Shown: positions 21,500 to 34,600 of the stretch, in pieces
How the letters are laid out: every line of letters starts with the position of its first letter
How positions within the stretch are numbered: position 1 is the first letter of the stretch
NCBI GenBank assembly: GCA_022376465.1
Contig: JACDTU010000004.1
Location: 1,240,001 to 1,304,000, forward strand
DNA length: 64,000 nucleotides
Direction of reading: 5' to 3'
Source: Cubamyces lactineus
Taxonomy: Eukaryota > Basidiomycota > Agaricomycetes > Polyporales > Polyporaceae
Position numbers and translations under genes: made by a program
Notes under the pieces: generated by a model
Databases searched by the model: none
What the model saw: only the letters and a program-made list of their open reading frames with translations
What the model was told of the DNA's origin: nothing

Positions 21500-24400
21500 A
21501 TGTTCGACGACTGTGAGCTTCCCCCATTATACTTCTTGTAATTACCCACGAACAAGGGCAACGCAGACGTAGAACACGCATCTGCCCCCGTACCAGACGC
21601 GACTCGTGCCCGGGGCTCTCTCCCAGCAGTCCAGTACGAGGGGTTTGAGCCTTCTCCATATGACGAGGACGACAACCGTGCCGACGTTTACCAGGTGCGC
21701 CGCATACGCGCTCTATGATAAATATAAGCTAGTGACACTTGGTGTAGGACCGGGTAGATGTAGCCCCGCCCGCAGCCCCCATATTCCAGCTCGGTGAAGT
21801 GCAATGCCCGCTCTCCGCCCCTCTAGTCTCCCTTGTGGTCTGCTCCGACTCCCTATACATGGGCCTCGCCAACAACCTCATCATAGAGATTGAGCTCTCT
21901 CGCGCGGAGCAGTTCATACGCATTCAGATACCCCGGAAGCCCAATGAATTCAGCATCTACAAACTATTCCTCGATCCCTCCGGTCGGCATCTCCTGGTGA
22001 CGTCTATACAGGGCGAGAACTGGTACTTCTACAGGGGATGGAAGAAACCAAAGCAGCTGAAAGGCTTCAAGATGGTCATCGAGAGTGTTGCTTGGAACAA
22101 GGCCGCCCTACTCTCCTCTTCACATTCCACATCAACTCGGGAAATGCTCATTGGTGCTAGGAACGGGACAATATATGAGGCAGTACTCGATGCGGAGGAG
22201 GACTTCTTCAAGTCACAAGAGAGATATCTTCAGCCAGTCTTTACTCTGCCGGAGCGCCATCCCGTGACGGGCTTGAAGTTCGACATGTTCCCTCCTCTTG
22301 ACCCTAAGGAAGCCTTGGTACTAGTGACCACACCCACACGAATCTACCAATTTGTCGGTATTCTGGACAGGCGGTCCGACGAACCTGGCCGAGTCTTCTC
22401 CACCATCTTTGCAAAGTACCGGGAGACTGCACCAAGTAGGTCCAATACTAGTATATGAAATCGTTTAGTATTGACGTCCAGAAGAGATTGTGGAGCTGCC
22501 TGGCAACGTCGACTACTCCGAACTACATGTGTACGGTCCAAACGCAGACCAGGCATATTCGTTACCAAAGATCGTCGCCTGGATGAATGGTAGGTTCCTG
22601 GAGCCTAGGCGTTGTTTGTCGTTTATAACTAATTTGTGCCAGCGGCCGGCATCTACCATGGCACCCTGTCTTTCGACACGAGAACCGACGACTTGATTGA
22701 CGGCGCTCAACTTCTGCCATATCCGACAGTCGTCTCCTCCCCCTCATTATCACCAACACGAAGGAGTGACGGCGTGAACAATGTCCCTGTGTCGATGGCT
22801 TTGACCGAATTCCACTTCCTGCTACTCTACCGTGATCGGGTACTGGGCATATCCAACTTAAACGAGCAGCTGGCGTACGAAGAGCTGCTGCCCTTGGTAA
22901 GCTCATACGTGTGTGGTCAATTCTGCTGAACTGAACTGAATTACGTAGAAACCGAACGAGCAAGTCCGCGGCCTCACGTCCGATCCTGTGCGGAAAACGT
23001 ACTGGGTGTATACCGATCAAGCGATCTGGGAAATCGGCGTCAGCAACGAGCATCGTGACGTCTGGAAGATCTATCTAGAACAGGGCAAGTTCGATGCTGC
23101 TCTGCAGTATGCGAATGTGGGTCCCTGGATGCTGTTGTGTGAGCTGAAGCTGACGTTCTGGTAGAGCGCTAGCCAAAGGGACCAGATCATGTCTGCACAA
23201 GCCAAGGCGTACTTTAACGACGGCCGATACTTCCAGGCGGCACAATGCTATGCACAGTGCTCAGTGCCGTTTGAGGAGGTCACGCTTAAGTTCCTCGACG
23301 CTGGTGAGCGGGATGCTCTGCGTTCGTATCTCATCTCTCGCCTTGAACGAACTCGTAAGACGGTGAGTTTTCCTCGCTCGGCGTGACAGGCGCATATGCT
23401 CATGCAATATCCGCTTAGGACCTCTCCCAACGGATGATGCTAGCGACATGGTTGGTCGAGTTCTATCTTAGCAAATGCAACGAGTTGGACGACCTGGTCG
23501 CGTCTGAGTCCGTCTCGCAAGACGTCGACAACCTCTTGGCAGAGCGTGCGATTCTCGAAGATGACCTCCGCCATTTCTTCGAAACGTATAAGGTACGATA
23601 CAGCTCATTCTTCGCAGCATGTAGCACGCTCATCCCAACGTGATGTAGGCAAACCTCGACCCTCGTACAGTCTACGAGCTCATTCAAGGCCACGGGCGAA
23701 CTGACATGTACCTTCACTATGCAACCGTGATCGGCGACTTTGAGCGGGTAGTCGAGCATTGGGTCATGGAAGAAGAATGGACGAAGGCTATTGACGTGAT
23801 TAACAGGCAGGCAAGTGATTCACTCGTACGCGCACTATCTACGTTCTGACGTCTCGTACAGTCCAATTTGGAGCTCTACTACCGCTTCGCGCCGGTTCTC
23901 ATGCGCCAAGCGCCTAAAGAGACCGTCGACTCTTGGCTCCGACAGCGCTCATTGGACCCGCACCGTCTCGTCCCCGCCTTGCTCAGGCTTCAGCACGCAC
24001 CGCGCGACCCTCTATCCCCGAACCATGCCGTACGGTACCTGAACCACGTCATTTTCGAGCAAGGGAACACCTCGCCGACCATCCACAACCTTATGATCAC
24101 CTTCTATGCATCCACCCCGCTGTCTTCGACTGCCTCAACGTCGACATCGACGTCTCAGAACCACCCGGAAGACGATGGGCCGCTTCTGCGCTTCCTCTCG
24201 ACTGCGCCGTCTGATCCGCTGACTGGGAAGCCCTATTACGACCTCGACTACGCCCTCCGGCTATGCAAACAAGGCGGCCGTACGCAACCGTGCGTGCACA
24301 TCTACTCGAAGATGGGCCTGTGGGAGAACAGCGTCGACCTCGCGCTCGAGAAGGGCGACTTGGAGCTCGCGAAGATCAACGCGGACATGCCGGAGGACGA

Positions 24401-25495
24401 TGACCAGCTCCGGAAGAAGCTGTGGCTGAAGATTGCGAAGTATGTGGTCCAGGACAAGCAGGACATCAAGATGTGCGTCTCGGACTCTACACTATGCGTG
24501 CATACACTGACACAGAGAACTAAACCGTGCTGTTGATGCCACCGCAACAGGGCGATGCGCTTCCTCGAGAACACAGAGCTGCTCAAGATCGAGGACATCC
24601 TCCCGTTCTTCCCGGACTTTGTCGTGATCGACGACTTCAAGGAGGAGATCTGCACCGCGCTCGAGGGCTACTCGGCGCACATCGACGCGCTCAAGGCCGA
24701 GATGGACGAGGCGACGAAGAACGCGGAGGCGATCCGGCAGGACATCGCCGCACTCCAGAAACGCTTCGTCACCCTCGACGCGCACGAGCGCTGCTCCTCT
24801 TGCGCCCTCCCGCTCATGGCCCGCCAGTTCTACGTCTTCCCGTGCCACCACACCTTCCATGCGGACTGCCTTATCGGATTGGTACGTCGTCGTCACCCTC
24901 ACTTCTGCGTTCGGAACGTTTTCTCTCGTTTCCGAGTCTCAATGCGGGAGGTATGGAGTGCTGACTGTGCCCACAGACGAAGGAGTTCCTTCCCGCGCAT
25001 GCACTCCGCCGCATCCTCGCGCTCCAGACGGAGCTCATGAAGACGTCGCACACCACCGGGATCGACCGCAGCACCATCGCGAACCCCTCTCTCATCACAG
25101 GGACGGGAGCACCCGGTCGACAACCCGCTTCCCAGCGCACCCTCCTTTCCACCAACCTGGCCGGCGGACGCAGCGGCGGCGCGGCGAACGGGTTCGGGCG
25201 AAGCGTGCTCTCCGCCGGGGACCGCCTGCGGGACCTGATCAGCCCTGACGCGCTCGCGAATCTCGTCACCGCCCCCGCGGGCTGGATCCCGGGCATCGGA
25301 CTCGGCAGCGGAAGCGGCGGGGGAGGTGGGGCGAAGCGGGACGCAGGCGAGAAGGATGCTGAGAAGGCGGAGCGGATGCGCAGGGAGCTCGAGGACGTGC
25401 TCGCCGCGAACTGCCCGATGTGCGAGAGCGTCGTGTCGGGGCTCGACAAGCCGTTCGTACAGCCGGGCGAGGTCGACGCGAGCTGGGACTTGTGA
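21500..25495 (+). CDS. VPS18: Vacuolar sorting protein VPS18 (HOPS/CORVET core)
   Basis: A many-exon gene of about 1,100 residues. The first coding exon is only 13 bases (21500-21512). Exon 2 starts at 21567, giving MFDDYVEHASAPVPDATRA. The Pep3/Vps18 beta-propeller region follows (EIELSRAEQFIRIQIPRKP, LFLDPSGRHLLVTSIQGENW, MLIGARNGTIYEAVLD), then the clathrin-repeat helices (MSAQAKAYFNDGRYFQAAQC, NLDPRTVYELIQGHGRTDM). The C-terminal RING-H2 half reads CSSCALPLMARQFYVFPCHH then TFHADCL, and the last cysteine pair CPMC comes about 150 residues later after a glycine-rich insert. The protein is a core subunit of the HOPS and CORVET tethers for fusion at endosome and vacuole. It converges on CGR1. 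Confidence 0.96.
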
Positions 25496-26108
25496 GCTAG
25501 CTGCACTTCGTACGATATGATGTGCCTCGGTGTGCTTGAATCTGCGTTGCATGAGTCTCGCCAGTGGCTTTTTGGTGGTGGCGCACATGTATACCCCACG
25601 ACTGTCGGACTTACCGCTGCTAAGGATGGTTCGATAGCTGATACATGGCGGTTATAAGGTACGGTATGTCATTCTGACCGTTGATCCCCTCTACGTACAT
25701 ACCCTAGAATTGCATCACGTAAAATGACATGCTCGGACCCTGGGGCCCTCGAGCTGCTCTGAGTTCATCGGGTCCCTTGATGAGATATGATCCATCGAGG
25801 TACCGCGAAACAGCTTCTTCGAGCTCATGCGAGCTCCAGGCCGTAGGCGAAGGGCGAGCATGTACAGGGCCGCAACATCCTAGCCGAATTTCATTGTGCG
25901 CCCTCTGGGCGTTCTGCCGCCGACGATGACAATGATGGAGCGAAAGAGGCACGATATAGGCCCGCGGGGAAGTTCCGATGGGTTGCGTAATGGAAAGCGG
26001 GGTGAGTCTTGAGACACTGAGAAGGAGGGACGTCGACTGCGAGTTTGCGAAGCCGGCAGGGGGACAACGCAGAGGCCGGGGGGCGTCGACGGCCACGGGC
26101 TGTCAGAC
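25496..26108. other. Convergent 3' intergenic region
   Basis: This lies between the stops of VPS18 and CGR1. Short frames exist on both strands, but none resembles a conserved protein. I see no repeat or RNA gene. Confidence 0.6.
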
Positions 26109-26791
26109 TCAGTGGTTGATTTTCTTGGTGCGGCCCATCTTGCGGCGGAGCCTGGCGGCTTTGCGTGCGCCCATCTGCAGATGGATTCCCAGAGCGCAGG
26201 GAACGCGTCGAGCGTGAGCGGATCCGCATGGCAACGAACGACGGCGCCGTGGGCCGTGGCCGGGAATCTTGGGAAGAGAGACGCACCTTTGCCTTCGCTT
26301 CCTCGAGTCTTTGCCGCTCTTCAGCAGCCTTCTTGCGTTCGAGCGTGATCTCTCTCCGCCTGGTCGACCATCCCGTACATGTCAGACCATGCATGCATGC
26401 ATGCAAGGGTGCACGGCGTCGCGCGCTGCCGCCGTGTGTGCAGAGGCGGTGGGACGTACCGCTTGATCTCGTCCTGCTTTTCCTGCTTGAGCTCTGCCTG
26501 GAGTTTCTTGATGGCCTGCTCTTTCTTGGTCTTCTCCATGCGATCTTCCCACTTTTTCGTCTTCACGCCATCAGGGAGATGAGACCGCCTATGTAAGCGA
26601 GAAGAAAGTGAGGAGGGGTGGAAAGAGAGAGAAGGCGACGGGTGTGCGTACACTGTGGCGGCTTTGGGTACCTTCCATGCCTTGCCTGAGACACGACCTG
26701 CGGACGATTGTGCGAGAGGGACGACAGGAACGTCGCCAGCGGGTGTGTTGGTTTCCTGAGAAGGAGAAGAGGAAGACTCTGGTTGAGACAT
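26109..26791 (-). CDS. CGR1: rRNA-processing protein CGR1
   Basis: Four exons give a small basic protein of about 130 residues, near yeast Cgr1 (120). The N-terminus MSQPESSSSPSQETNTPAGD leads to GRVSGKAWKVPKAAT, then LPDGVKTKKWEDRMEKTKKE, QAIKKLQAELKQEKQDEIKR and REITLERKKAAEERQRLEEA. The last exon gives MGARKAARLRRKMGRTKKIN and H before the stop at 26109-26111. Cgr1 family members are coiled-coil nucleolar proteins needed for pre-60S rRNA processing. The second intron contains an ATGC tetranucleotide run (26388-26405). A CACGTG palindrome lies 145 bp upstream of the ATG. Confidence 0.93.
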
Positions 26792-26935
26792 TTTTTGTAA
26801 GTGGAAATGGGAGACGATAGGCCCCGAGAGGAACGAGGAGGATGCGCGGAGGAGTGGTCAAAGACAGACGGGCGCTTGTCGGAGGCGCCAGGAGGAGTTT
26901 TTGGAGATGGGATCTTGGAATCGGGATCTGGGAGA

Positions 26936-26941
26936 CACGTG
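26936..26941. promoter_or_regulatory. CACGTG palindrome upstream of CGR1
   Basis: ACACGTGT at 26935-26942 is 145 bp upstream of the CGR1 ATG, in the 930-bp divergent region shared with the gene at 27721. It is the same core and similar spacing as upstream of SPB1, NIP7, NRDE2 and CYP8. Confidence 0.5.
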
Positions 26942-27589
26942 TGGTGGGGAAGAGATCTTGATAGCAGACGTCTGGTGGCGCAGCGTTCGTCCTTGAACTG
27001 CTTCCCGCCCTCAGTCGCAATTTGCATCCGCTCGTGCAGATATCAAGGCGTGGTGGGCAGCGTGCGGGCTGGGCACTGCGTCGTGTGTTGGGAAGATGCT
27101 GGGGAAGGGCTGAGAGCGGTGTATTGTGGGTGATGATATCATGAGCTGCCAGGGGAGACGGACGGCGCTCATCTGGAGGCTGACATGGATGTCCTCCCAT
27201 CTGCTCTCTTCCTTCTCGCAGCGGCTCGCCCGTATCCTCCGCTCGTCTCTTCCCATATCTGGCCCCTTCCGCACCCTCTCCATTCTTTCCTCCCCTTCTC
27301 TCTTTTTCCGGGGAGGACTGCACATTGACTGCGCCGTCGCGTCCTGAGCCGGCAGGTGTACACAATAGAGTGGTAGCGAGTGCAATATAGCCGTGGTGGT
27401 TGTCAAGCAGGGGTGCATGTACCCAGCCTAAGCCGGCTATAGACAGAGCCTGAGCTCGGAGTCTGATGGGACAGAAGTTGAACGCGTTTGTCGACTCTCA
27501 GCTGGGGAAACGGAACCGAGTGTTTGTTGATCTGTATTTGTCGGAAACGAGCTAAACTGCGTTCGTCTCTCGCCCAAGTCCCATCGCGC

Positions 27590-27720
27590 CCACTGGCCGC
27601 CTCTTCCTCCTCCGCGATACGCTCCTTCCCTCTCTCTTTCCTTCTCTCCTCCTCCTCCCTCCTCCCCGCCGCTCCCCGCCGCCCCGCCATCCTCCCCGCG
27701 GTCGCCCCGAGCGCCGTCTC
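27590..27720 (+). promoter_or_regulatory. Polypyrimidine tract directly before a start codon
   Basis: About 130 bases of almost pure C and T (for example CTTTCCTTCTCTCCTCCTCC) run up to the ATG at 27721. Such CT blocks are typical around transcription starts of highly expressed or TATA-less fungal genes. They mark the likely start region here. The remaining divergent spacer to CGR1 (26792-27589) shows no gene. Confidence 0.45.
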
Positions 27721-30554
27721 ATGAACGTCATGAACTCCCCCGTCGATCTACGCGCGCGCGACGACCATGTCCGGCTCTTACTCGACCAGCGTGCCGCCCG
27801 CGCAGACCTCCATGGCCGTTTCCCCTCCCTCTCTGAATTCTCAGACTCGCCCTCTGTGTATAGCCACCCACACTTCTCTCCGCGCCCTTCAGACAGACCT
27901 ACCCTCGACGGCAACGTTCAGCCCTTCCGCTTTCCCCAGAGTCCCAGACTCAACAGCTCCCCGCTATCCGAGCCTCGCTCTCCCATCTCCGATAGGGAGC
28001 GCCTCAACATTCCCACCGCGAGCAGCCTTGATCTTGACGACGACCCGAGGTCTTCTGCCGAATACAGCAGCCTCCACGACGATGACGGCTCTTCGCCGGA
28101 AGAGGAAGTGGACGACGAAGAGATACCCCGCATCAGCATGTACGGTCCCAAGATGCGCTTCCACTCGCCCGCACCTTGGGAAGAAGAAGGGGAAGAGCCT
28201 CCTCCCCGCGAGAGCGTAGACGACTCCTCGAAGCGTCCGAAGAAGAAATCCGATTCGGGCAAGAAAGGCTGGGGCTTGGCCAGGGGCACAGGCGAGCCGC
28301 GTCCCAGCACCGATTCTGCCCGTTCAGGCAGGCCTAAACAGTCATTTGAGACCACATCCAGTCTGTCCGCCACCGGTGCCCTCGCGTATGTTTCACGTCC
28401 TCTGTCTCTCTCCCTCACGTCCAACTCACACATATACCCAGCGCGCTCGCTCAGGCGTCCATGTCCTCCACATCCCTAGCCATCAATCCCTCACCACAGT
28501 CCCTCCGCGACAAATTGTCGCTCCCGCGCCTCCGCTCCCGCACGCCGTCCAACGTCGGGCAGATAGACGCGTTCTCGACGTCCAGCAACGCCTCTCCGAT
28601 CTCCCGCATGACATCCCCTGCAGACACAGATCTAGACGAGCGCTCTCTTGGGCATGCCTCGACGCGATCCGCGACGCCGCAGTATGCAGAGTACACCCAC
28701 CCATATGCCAACCCCGATCTTGTCCGCGTTGCTAGCGTTGATCCACCGCCGCCATCACCCGGGATACAGAGCACGTTTGGCACGTACAGGTCAGACTCAA
28801 ATGCGACGCTCACCGACACCACCCCGAGCAGCAGCATGTCTCAGTTCCGCTCGACGACCACCCTCTCGATGACCCCGGGCACGTCGACGACCTCCGTTAA
28901 CCCAAGCTTGAGCGACTCAACCTCCTCAACCAAGGTCGGCGGACGAGGCATCTCGGGACCCATTCCGGTCGACAAGTCGTCCCTTCCCCTCGCGGCGCTT
29001 AGCATGCTCAATGGTGGTGTACCCCAGTCTCCCGCCTTGCAGCCGAGTCACATGAGCCCTGGCTCTCGAACACGCGAACTAGCGTCTCCCAACATGCAAA
29101 TGGGCGGCATCGCTGCGTGGCATGAAAGCAGTGGCGGTGCTCTCAAGCTCATCTCGTTGGAGGAGGCTCAGGCGCAGGCTAGGGAACGCTCGCGGAGCGC
29201 TACCGCTCACCCCGTCATCTCGAGCCCGTACGCGAGCACTTCCAAGACGCAGCTCCCTGACCCTGACTCTGATGGTTCACAAAGGACGACGGGGCGTGCA
29301 CGGTCGACGAGTGCCGGTGCGACTAAGAGCAGGCATCCGCCACCACCGATGCCATCCGGAGATTCATCGTCGTCGGTAGGCAGCAACGGCGGCCCTCACA
29401 AGCAGGTGGTACGGAAGAAGAGTGGGTTCATGCGGTTGTTCAATGGCAAAGACAGGGAACGCGTGTCACCAAGCTCGCCGCCGCCGCCAGTGCCTATGTT
29501 CTCGAGCGACGCTTTCGCAGCCAACTATATGCCACCAATGCCACCGCCGCCGCCACCGTCACAGTACTCTAGGCCGCGCCAGGGCTCAACGCACCGTGTT
29601 CCGGTTCCTTCGCTCTCCCCAAGCCTCCTAGGAGATTCTCCTACCGCGTCCGCCCCTGGCTCGTCGGGTTCTGGTTCGGCATCAGGTTCTGGGTCTGGGT
29701 CGGGCTCCGGATCGTCGTCCGAGTCGCCGCCGACCTCTGCGCCCTCGTCGAGCATCACCGTCACAGGGCTGCGCGAGCAGCAGCAGCTCAGCGCGCGGCG
29801 CAAGGTCCCGGACCTGTCGATTGACACATCCTCGCCGTCGATAGGGAATCTCAACGCGAAGGTGGCGTATAACGCGCCGCTGTCGGCGGGTGCGAATGAC
29901 GTCTCGCACATGCACCACCTCACGCCGACCGTCGTGTCGCGTGCGGAGAAGGCGTCGAACGGTGTCGTGCCGTCTAGCGCACCCCCGAGCAAGACCGATT
30001 TTGTCGGCTTGAGTATACGTCCGGTGTCGACGCTGTTCAGCCGTGAGCTCAAAGAACAGCTCGCTGTTGCAGACGACGCCTCCCTTCGTACACGACCCTC
30101 CCTCGAAGCTGATACCGGCACACCTACGACCGCTACGACGGCCGTCTCTCCCCTCAGCCCAGACTTCCCGAATACCAAAGCGCTAGGATATGGCCGCTCG
30201 AGCGACGAAAAGTCTGGCGGGCCCGTCATCGCGCAACAGGACGACCGTGACCAATCGAGCGTCATCCAAGCGCTGCAGGAGCAGATCCTGACCGCACGTC
30301 GCGCGTGGCAGCGCCAGATCTGGGAACTCGAGGGCCAGGTGCGCGACCTCAAGGCAGAGGTCGAGGAGCTCCGCGCTGCAGATGGCAACGGCGAGTTCTG
30401 TGCTGCGTGCGGACGCGGGGGCGCACGGCGACCGGGCCCCGCGGAGGAGTGCAGGAACGTCGAGGAGCTCAAGCGGGCGGGCGTGAAGACGGGCGTCGTC
30501 AATCGGCCTCGTGCACGCACGGGCGTTGGCTCACGGTTTGCGAGCGGCACGTAG
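27721..30554 (+). CDS. Disordered polyproline and coiled-coil protein, function unknown
   Basis: Two exons (27721-28385 and 28442-30554) encode 925 residues. It starts MNVMNSPVDLRARDDHVRLL. Most of it is Ser/Pro-rich and acidic, probably disordered. Short ordered-looking blocks are RISMYGPKMRFHSPAPWEEE, GGALKLISLEEAQAQARERS (near residue 435) and KKSGFMRLFNGKDRERVSP. The last is followed by proline runs (PPPPVPMFSSD, MPPMPPPPPPSQ) that could bind profilin, SH3 or WW domains. A Ser/Gly run lies around residue 620. The C-terminus has a predicted coiled coil (IQALQEQILTARRAWQRQIW, ELEGQVRDLKAEVEELRA), then a CAACGRGG knuckle. The pattern suggests a cytoskeletal or polarity scaffold, which is inference; I do not recognise a named orthologue. 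Confidence 0.82.
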
Positions 30555-31609
30555 GCTGGTCTTGACTGTCTCATCGACGCATGCGGCCCTCGGGTTTGGT
30601 TAATGCTCTCTGCCCTTGCACGTCCGGCGGTTTTCTTGGTGCGCGTTGTTTCACCCTCATCCTACTATTTGGTTATCTCATTTTGCCATTGAAGTCCGTA
30701 CATACTATGTTGGTGGTTTACTTTATCCTTGTGGAATAGACCGACCCGGCCGGGTTGGAGGGACGCTTGGCTCACTCATTCATTATTCACTATCCACCCA
30801 TCCATTCATCCGTTCCGTCCGCTTCATCGTTCCACACCCAGCTCCTCTTTTTATTTCTATTTCTAATGCCCGTGTAATCTTCTGCACATATATGTCCGTA
30901 CTGGGGCGCACCCAGCCCACACCAGCCACGCTCGTTTCTCTTGTTTCCGTGTTCCTCCCCTCATGATCAACGACTCCCCATCATCCTCGCTATCTCTCCC
31001 TCTCCCTCTCTCTGTCCTGCCCCTCTCACCCTATGTCGGCTTGTCAGCCCGTGTCTGTCTCTCTCTTGTCCTCCCTCCGCCGCCGCCGCCCGCTTGATCC
31101 TTGATATACCACATACGTATAGACTAGCCTGTATCTCCTAATGTGTCCCAGTACGGTATACGCACCACGCGTTTGGTTTTGTCCGTCTCTCCCGAGCCCC
31201 CATCGTCCCGCCGCATTACACACATCGCCCATCTGGCCCATCTGGCTTCGATCTCTTCTCCCACTCTAACAGGCCTTCTGCGCGACCGCGATTGCGCAGC
31301 TTTTTGCAGCACGGTAGTGATGCATTTGCAGGGCTGTACGATGCATTATGCACACACGCAGTACGTACTTGACGTGCGCTCTGTCGTCGTTCTTGTTGTA
31401 CTTGTACTTACGGACTCGGGGGCACCGACGATCGTTCTCTGCAATGTGCATGTTTGTTGTGGGCTGCGACCGCTCTGTTCTCTCCTTATCACACTCTGTG
31501 TGCTTCTTGCCAGAGCTGTTGGCCACGATGAGGCTGTGAAACTAGGTCCATCACATGGAATAATCATATACTACCTAAAGAAAAGTCCCAGACGAGGAAT
31601 GCGAATGCT
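30555..31609. other. Convergent 3' intergenic region
   Basis: About 1 kb between two stop codons. The left half is CT-rich, in keeping with a 3' UTR of the upstream gene. I see no supported gene, RNA or repeat here. Confidence 0.6.
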
Positions 31610-34600
31610 TTACAAATCGTCGTCCGCACCGAGCAACCAGCCTATGCCCTTCTGCAACACCCGCGAAGCCTGCTCCGAAACGACGTGCGCGCCGTCCACC
31701 CTGCCCCTGCTCCCGCTCCTCGACCGCTCAGTTTCGTCGGACATGAACGACGTCCGCCCGCGCCCCCCAAAGGAGAACGGAATGTTCGCCGCGACGGAGC
31801 TGAACGCCTTGCCCGCGAGTGCGGCTGCGTCGGGGGTGTGCGAGATGTGGAGGTCTGGCATATGCATGCTCTGCAGCCGGCTGGCCAACGACGCAACCGC
31901 ATCCGCTCCAGTATGACGTTGCCGAGGCGCGCTCACCCGCCGTGCGCCACGCTTCCTCGACGCAAGTGCCTCGCGCCGCCGCTCGAGGTCTTCTTGCTCG
32001 GCTGGGCGCCATGCAGCGAGGACATCGGGCAGCTTCTCGGCAGGGCAGAACTCGAGCGCACGCCCGAGCAGCGCAAGCTTCCTCTGCCCGTCTGGAAGGT
32101 CCGGGTGCCGCCCGAGCTGGAAGCACGTCAGCCAGCACACCTCGCTCGCCTCGAGGATGTGCGGCGCGTCTAACCCGGGCGGCTGCGAGGCGCGCATGAG
32201 GAGCACGGTGTTGACCATGCGCTCGCTCGTTTCGTACGCGCGCTCAAAGTCGTCCGCCTGGAGCGCGGTCTCGGCGAGCATGGCGAGCGCCTTGACCTCG
32301 GCGACGACGTCGTTGCGGAAGCCGAGCTTGTGCACGAGGTCGAGGATGACCTCCGTGTGCTTGTAGGCATCGTTGTTGCTGGAGAGCACGCGGGACACCA
32401 GCGAGAGGCGGTCCTTCGTGAGACGAATCTCGATGGGTGAGATAGGTATGCCGGGACGGGACATTAGGTTGAACGAGCATAGACGGGAGGTGGCTTCGAT
32501 GAACTCTTTTTCTTGTATTATCCGCTCCGAAGGTGCTGGGACGTCCAGACTTTGGGCGGGATTCTCATCAATGGGAATACCAGTTGGAGAGAAGGTAGGG
32601 CACGTACCAATCGTAGGCCTGCTTCATGTCTCCGAAGTGGTAATTACCAGATGTCGCGTTGTTGTAGAACTCCTGCGAGCAAGATAGACAGATGTCCTCG
32701 ATCACCTGTTGGTCTAGAGATAACTGCACGCTCGAAGACCGTAGCAGCTTCTTCGCAATGTCAAAGTCTAATTGGCGGCAGGTCAGGGGTAAGAGTAAGC
32801 CAAGACTTTGTCGGAATGTCACTCACTGCCAGTGCTCAAGAGGCCGCTGAAGAATATCCGTATGATGTCGTCCCTTGACAGCAAGCAGAACGCGCTCCTT
32901 GATCCGCTTTCCCCTGAACCGCACAATTTCAACATGTCTTCAAGCAGCCATTCCCAGTCTTCTTGCGTGTCGAGCTTGTCATCAGCTGCGTTGGCACGCC
33001 GTGCCATCCGATTTGCCCGTGCGCGCTGCTCGGAGATGTTGGTGTTGCTCTGCAGGAACCATCGTAGCGGAGCAGGCACGCTCCAACGCGCCAAGATTTC
33101 TCCTGACTCCAAATGCACGTCCAAGACGTCGAGTGCCCGAGAGAGCGAGGTTGTAGGCAACGGCTTGAAGAAAATGAGCAAATCGGAGGGCGTCGCGCGC
33201 GGTCGGTTGGTAGAGGGCGTAACAAAGGCACCAAGGGATGTAATAGTGGTATCCGCTTCGTCCGCCTCATCTGCGTCCTCCTCAGGAGTGTCCCAAGCGG
33301 GGAGGCACTCGAAGATCCTACTCATAGTGGGCCATTCGTCGATGCTGTCGCTCCCATAGAGGCACGCAAGTGCAAGGCGTGCCATATCTTCGTCGTCCCG
33401 AATAATGCGCTGACCTTGAGAATATGTGGGCTTGGAAGCCTCAAATATTGCGGCAACGATGCCTAACGGCGCGTTTAGAATGTAGTCATAGAGCAAGCGG
33501 GTAGCGAGGGTAGGGTCAGGATGTCCGGCGCGCTCCGCGCGCGACTCCAGGACGAACAGATAGGGCATAACGAGTCGTTGAATGTCATGCGCGACCCGGT
33601 CTTCTGTGGTATGCGCGAGGTATGCACAGATCACGCTGGCCGGGTCCATTGACCGCCACCTCTCGAGTGACCAGTCTTCTGCCGCGCTATCCTCGGCTTG
33701 CGGCGCGTCGTAAACCAAGCGAGCGATTAGTGTGAGGTCTTCTCCAACTTCATCCAGGCCCGGGACCCCTTGGGAGGCTGCATGTTGGACGAGAGCTAGA
33801 GCCGCGTCGACCATACCCGTGCAAGATAGGACGTGGTCTATTCGCCCGAGGTACCATGATGATAAATTGGATGCAGAGAGTGGTTCAGATTGGGTAGGGA
33901 ACGATGATGAATCACCCACGGGGGTGAACGTGGGCAGAGGAACCCCAGACTCCTCCAGAGCTCGAGCGCACTCTGACGTCTCTGTGAAATCAGGTTCCTC
34001 TCTCCAAGGTGAGGGCGACGGCCGTAGCTCCTTGTCTTCAGAGGAATCGTAGGATGGTAGTAGGTCTCGGTAGTCGGCAGCCAATGCGTACTCCGGTATG
34101 CAGTCCAGGATAGCGAAGCGGAATGGCCATAGCGTAGCACCATGCCGTTGCATCAGTATCCGGAGCGCGACAAAGTTCTCCTGCGAGGCCAGAAGGCATG
34201 CTGTGTCGACCAGTTCCGAGGCGAGGAAGGTGGAGAGTGGTATTGGAGGCTTGCCAGCTCGTTTCGGTGGTTGTGACTGAGAGGGTTCTTCTCCGCCGTC
34301 TGCCCAAGGGTCGTCCTCCCATTCTGCATCAATCTCATCCTCCTCGTTCTCGTCCACGGCCGGAGCCTCCTTGCAGATCTCCACAAACGTGTTCAGGCGG
34401 TCGAGTCGCTCGAACAGGATGGCGCGTATTCGACAAAGTTGCGCGTCGGCGGTCTCGTCGGCGAAGTATGAGATGAGCGAGGCATGGCGTGCACGGCCGT
34501 CAGAGTAATCCACTGGAGCGTCGTCTTCCACCTCTTCTACACCAGCCGATGATGACCTGCCGCCGCGTGAAGCCACGCTCTTCGCGCGCGAAGATGCAGA

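Noticed and set aside
20667..21659. Long minus-strand frame running from NRDE2 into the VPS18 5' region
   Set aside because: Wrong frame relative to the conserved NRDE2 N-terminus and antisense to VPS18 exons.
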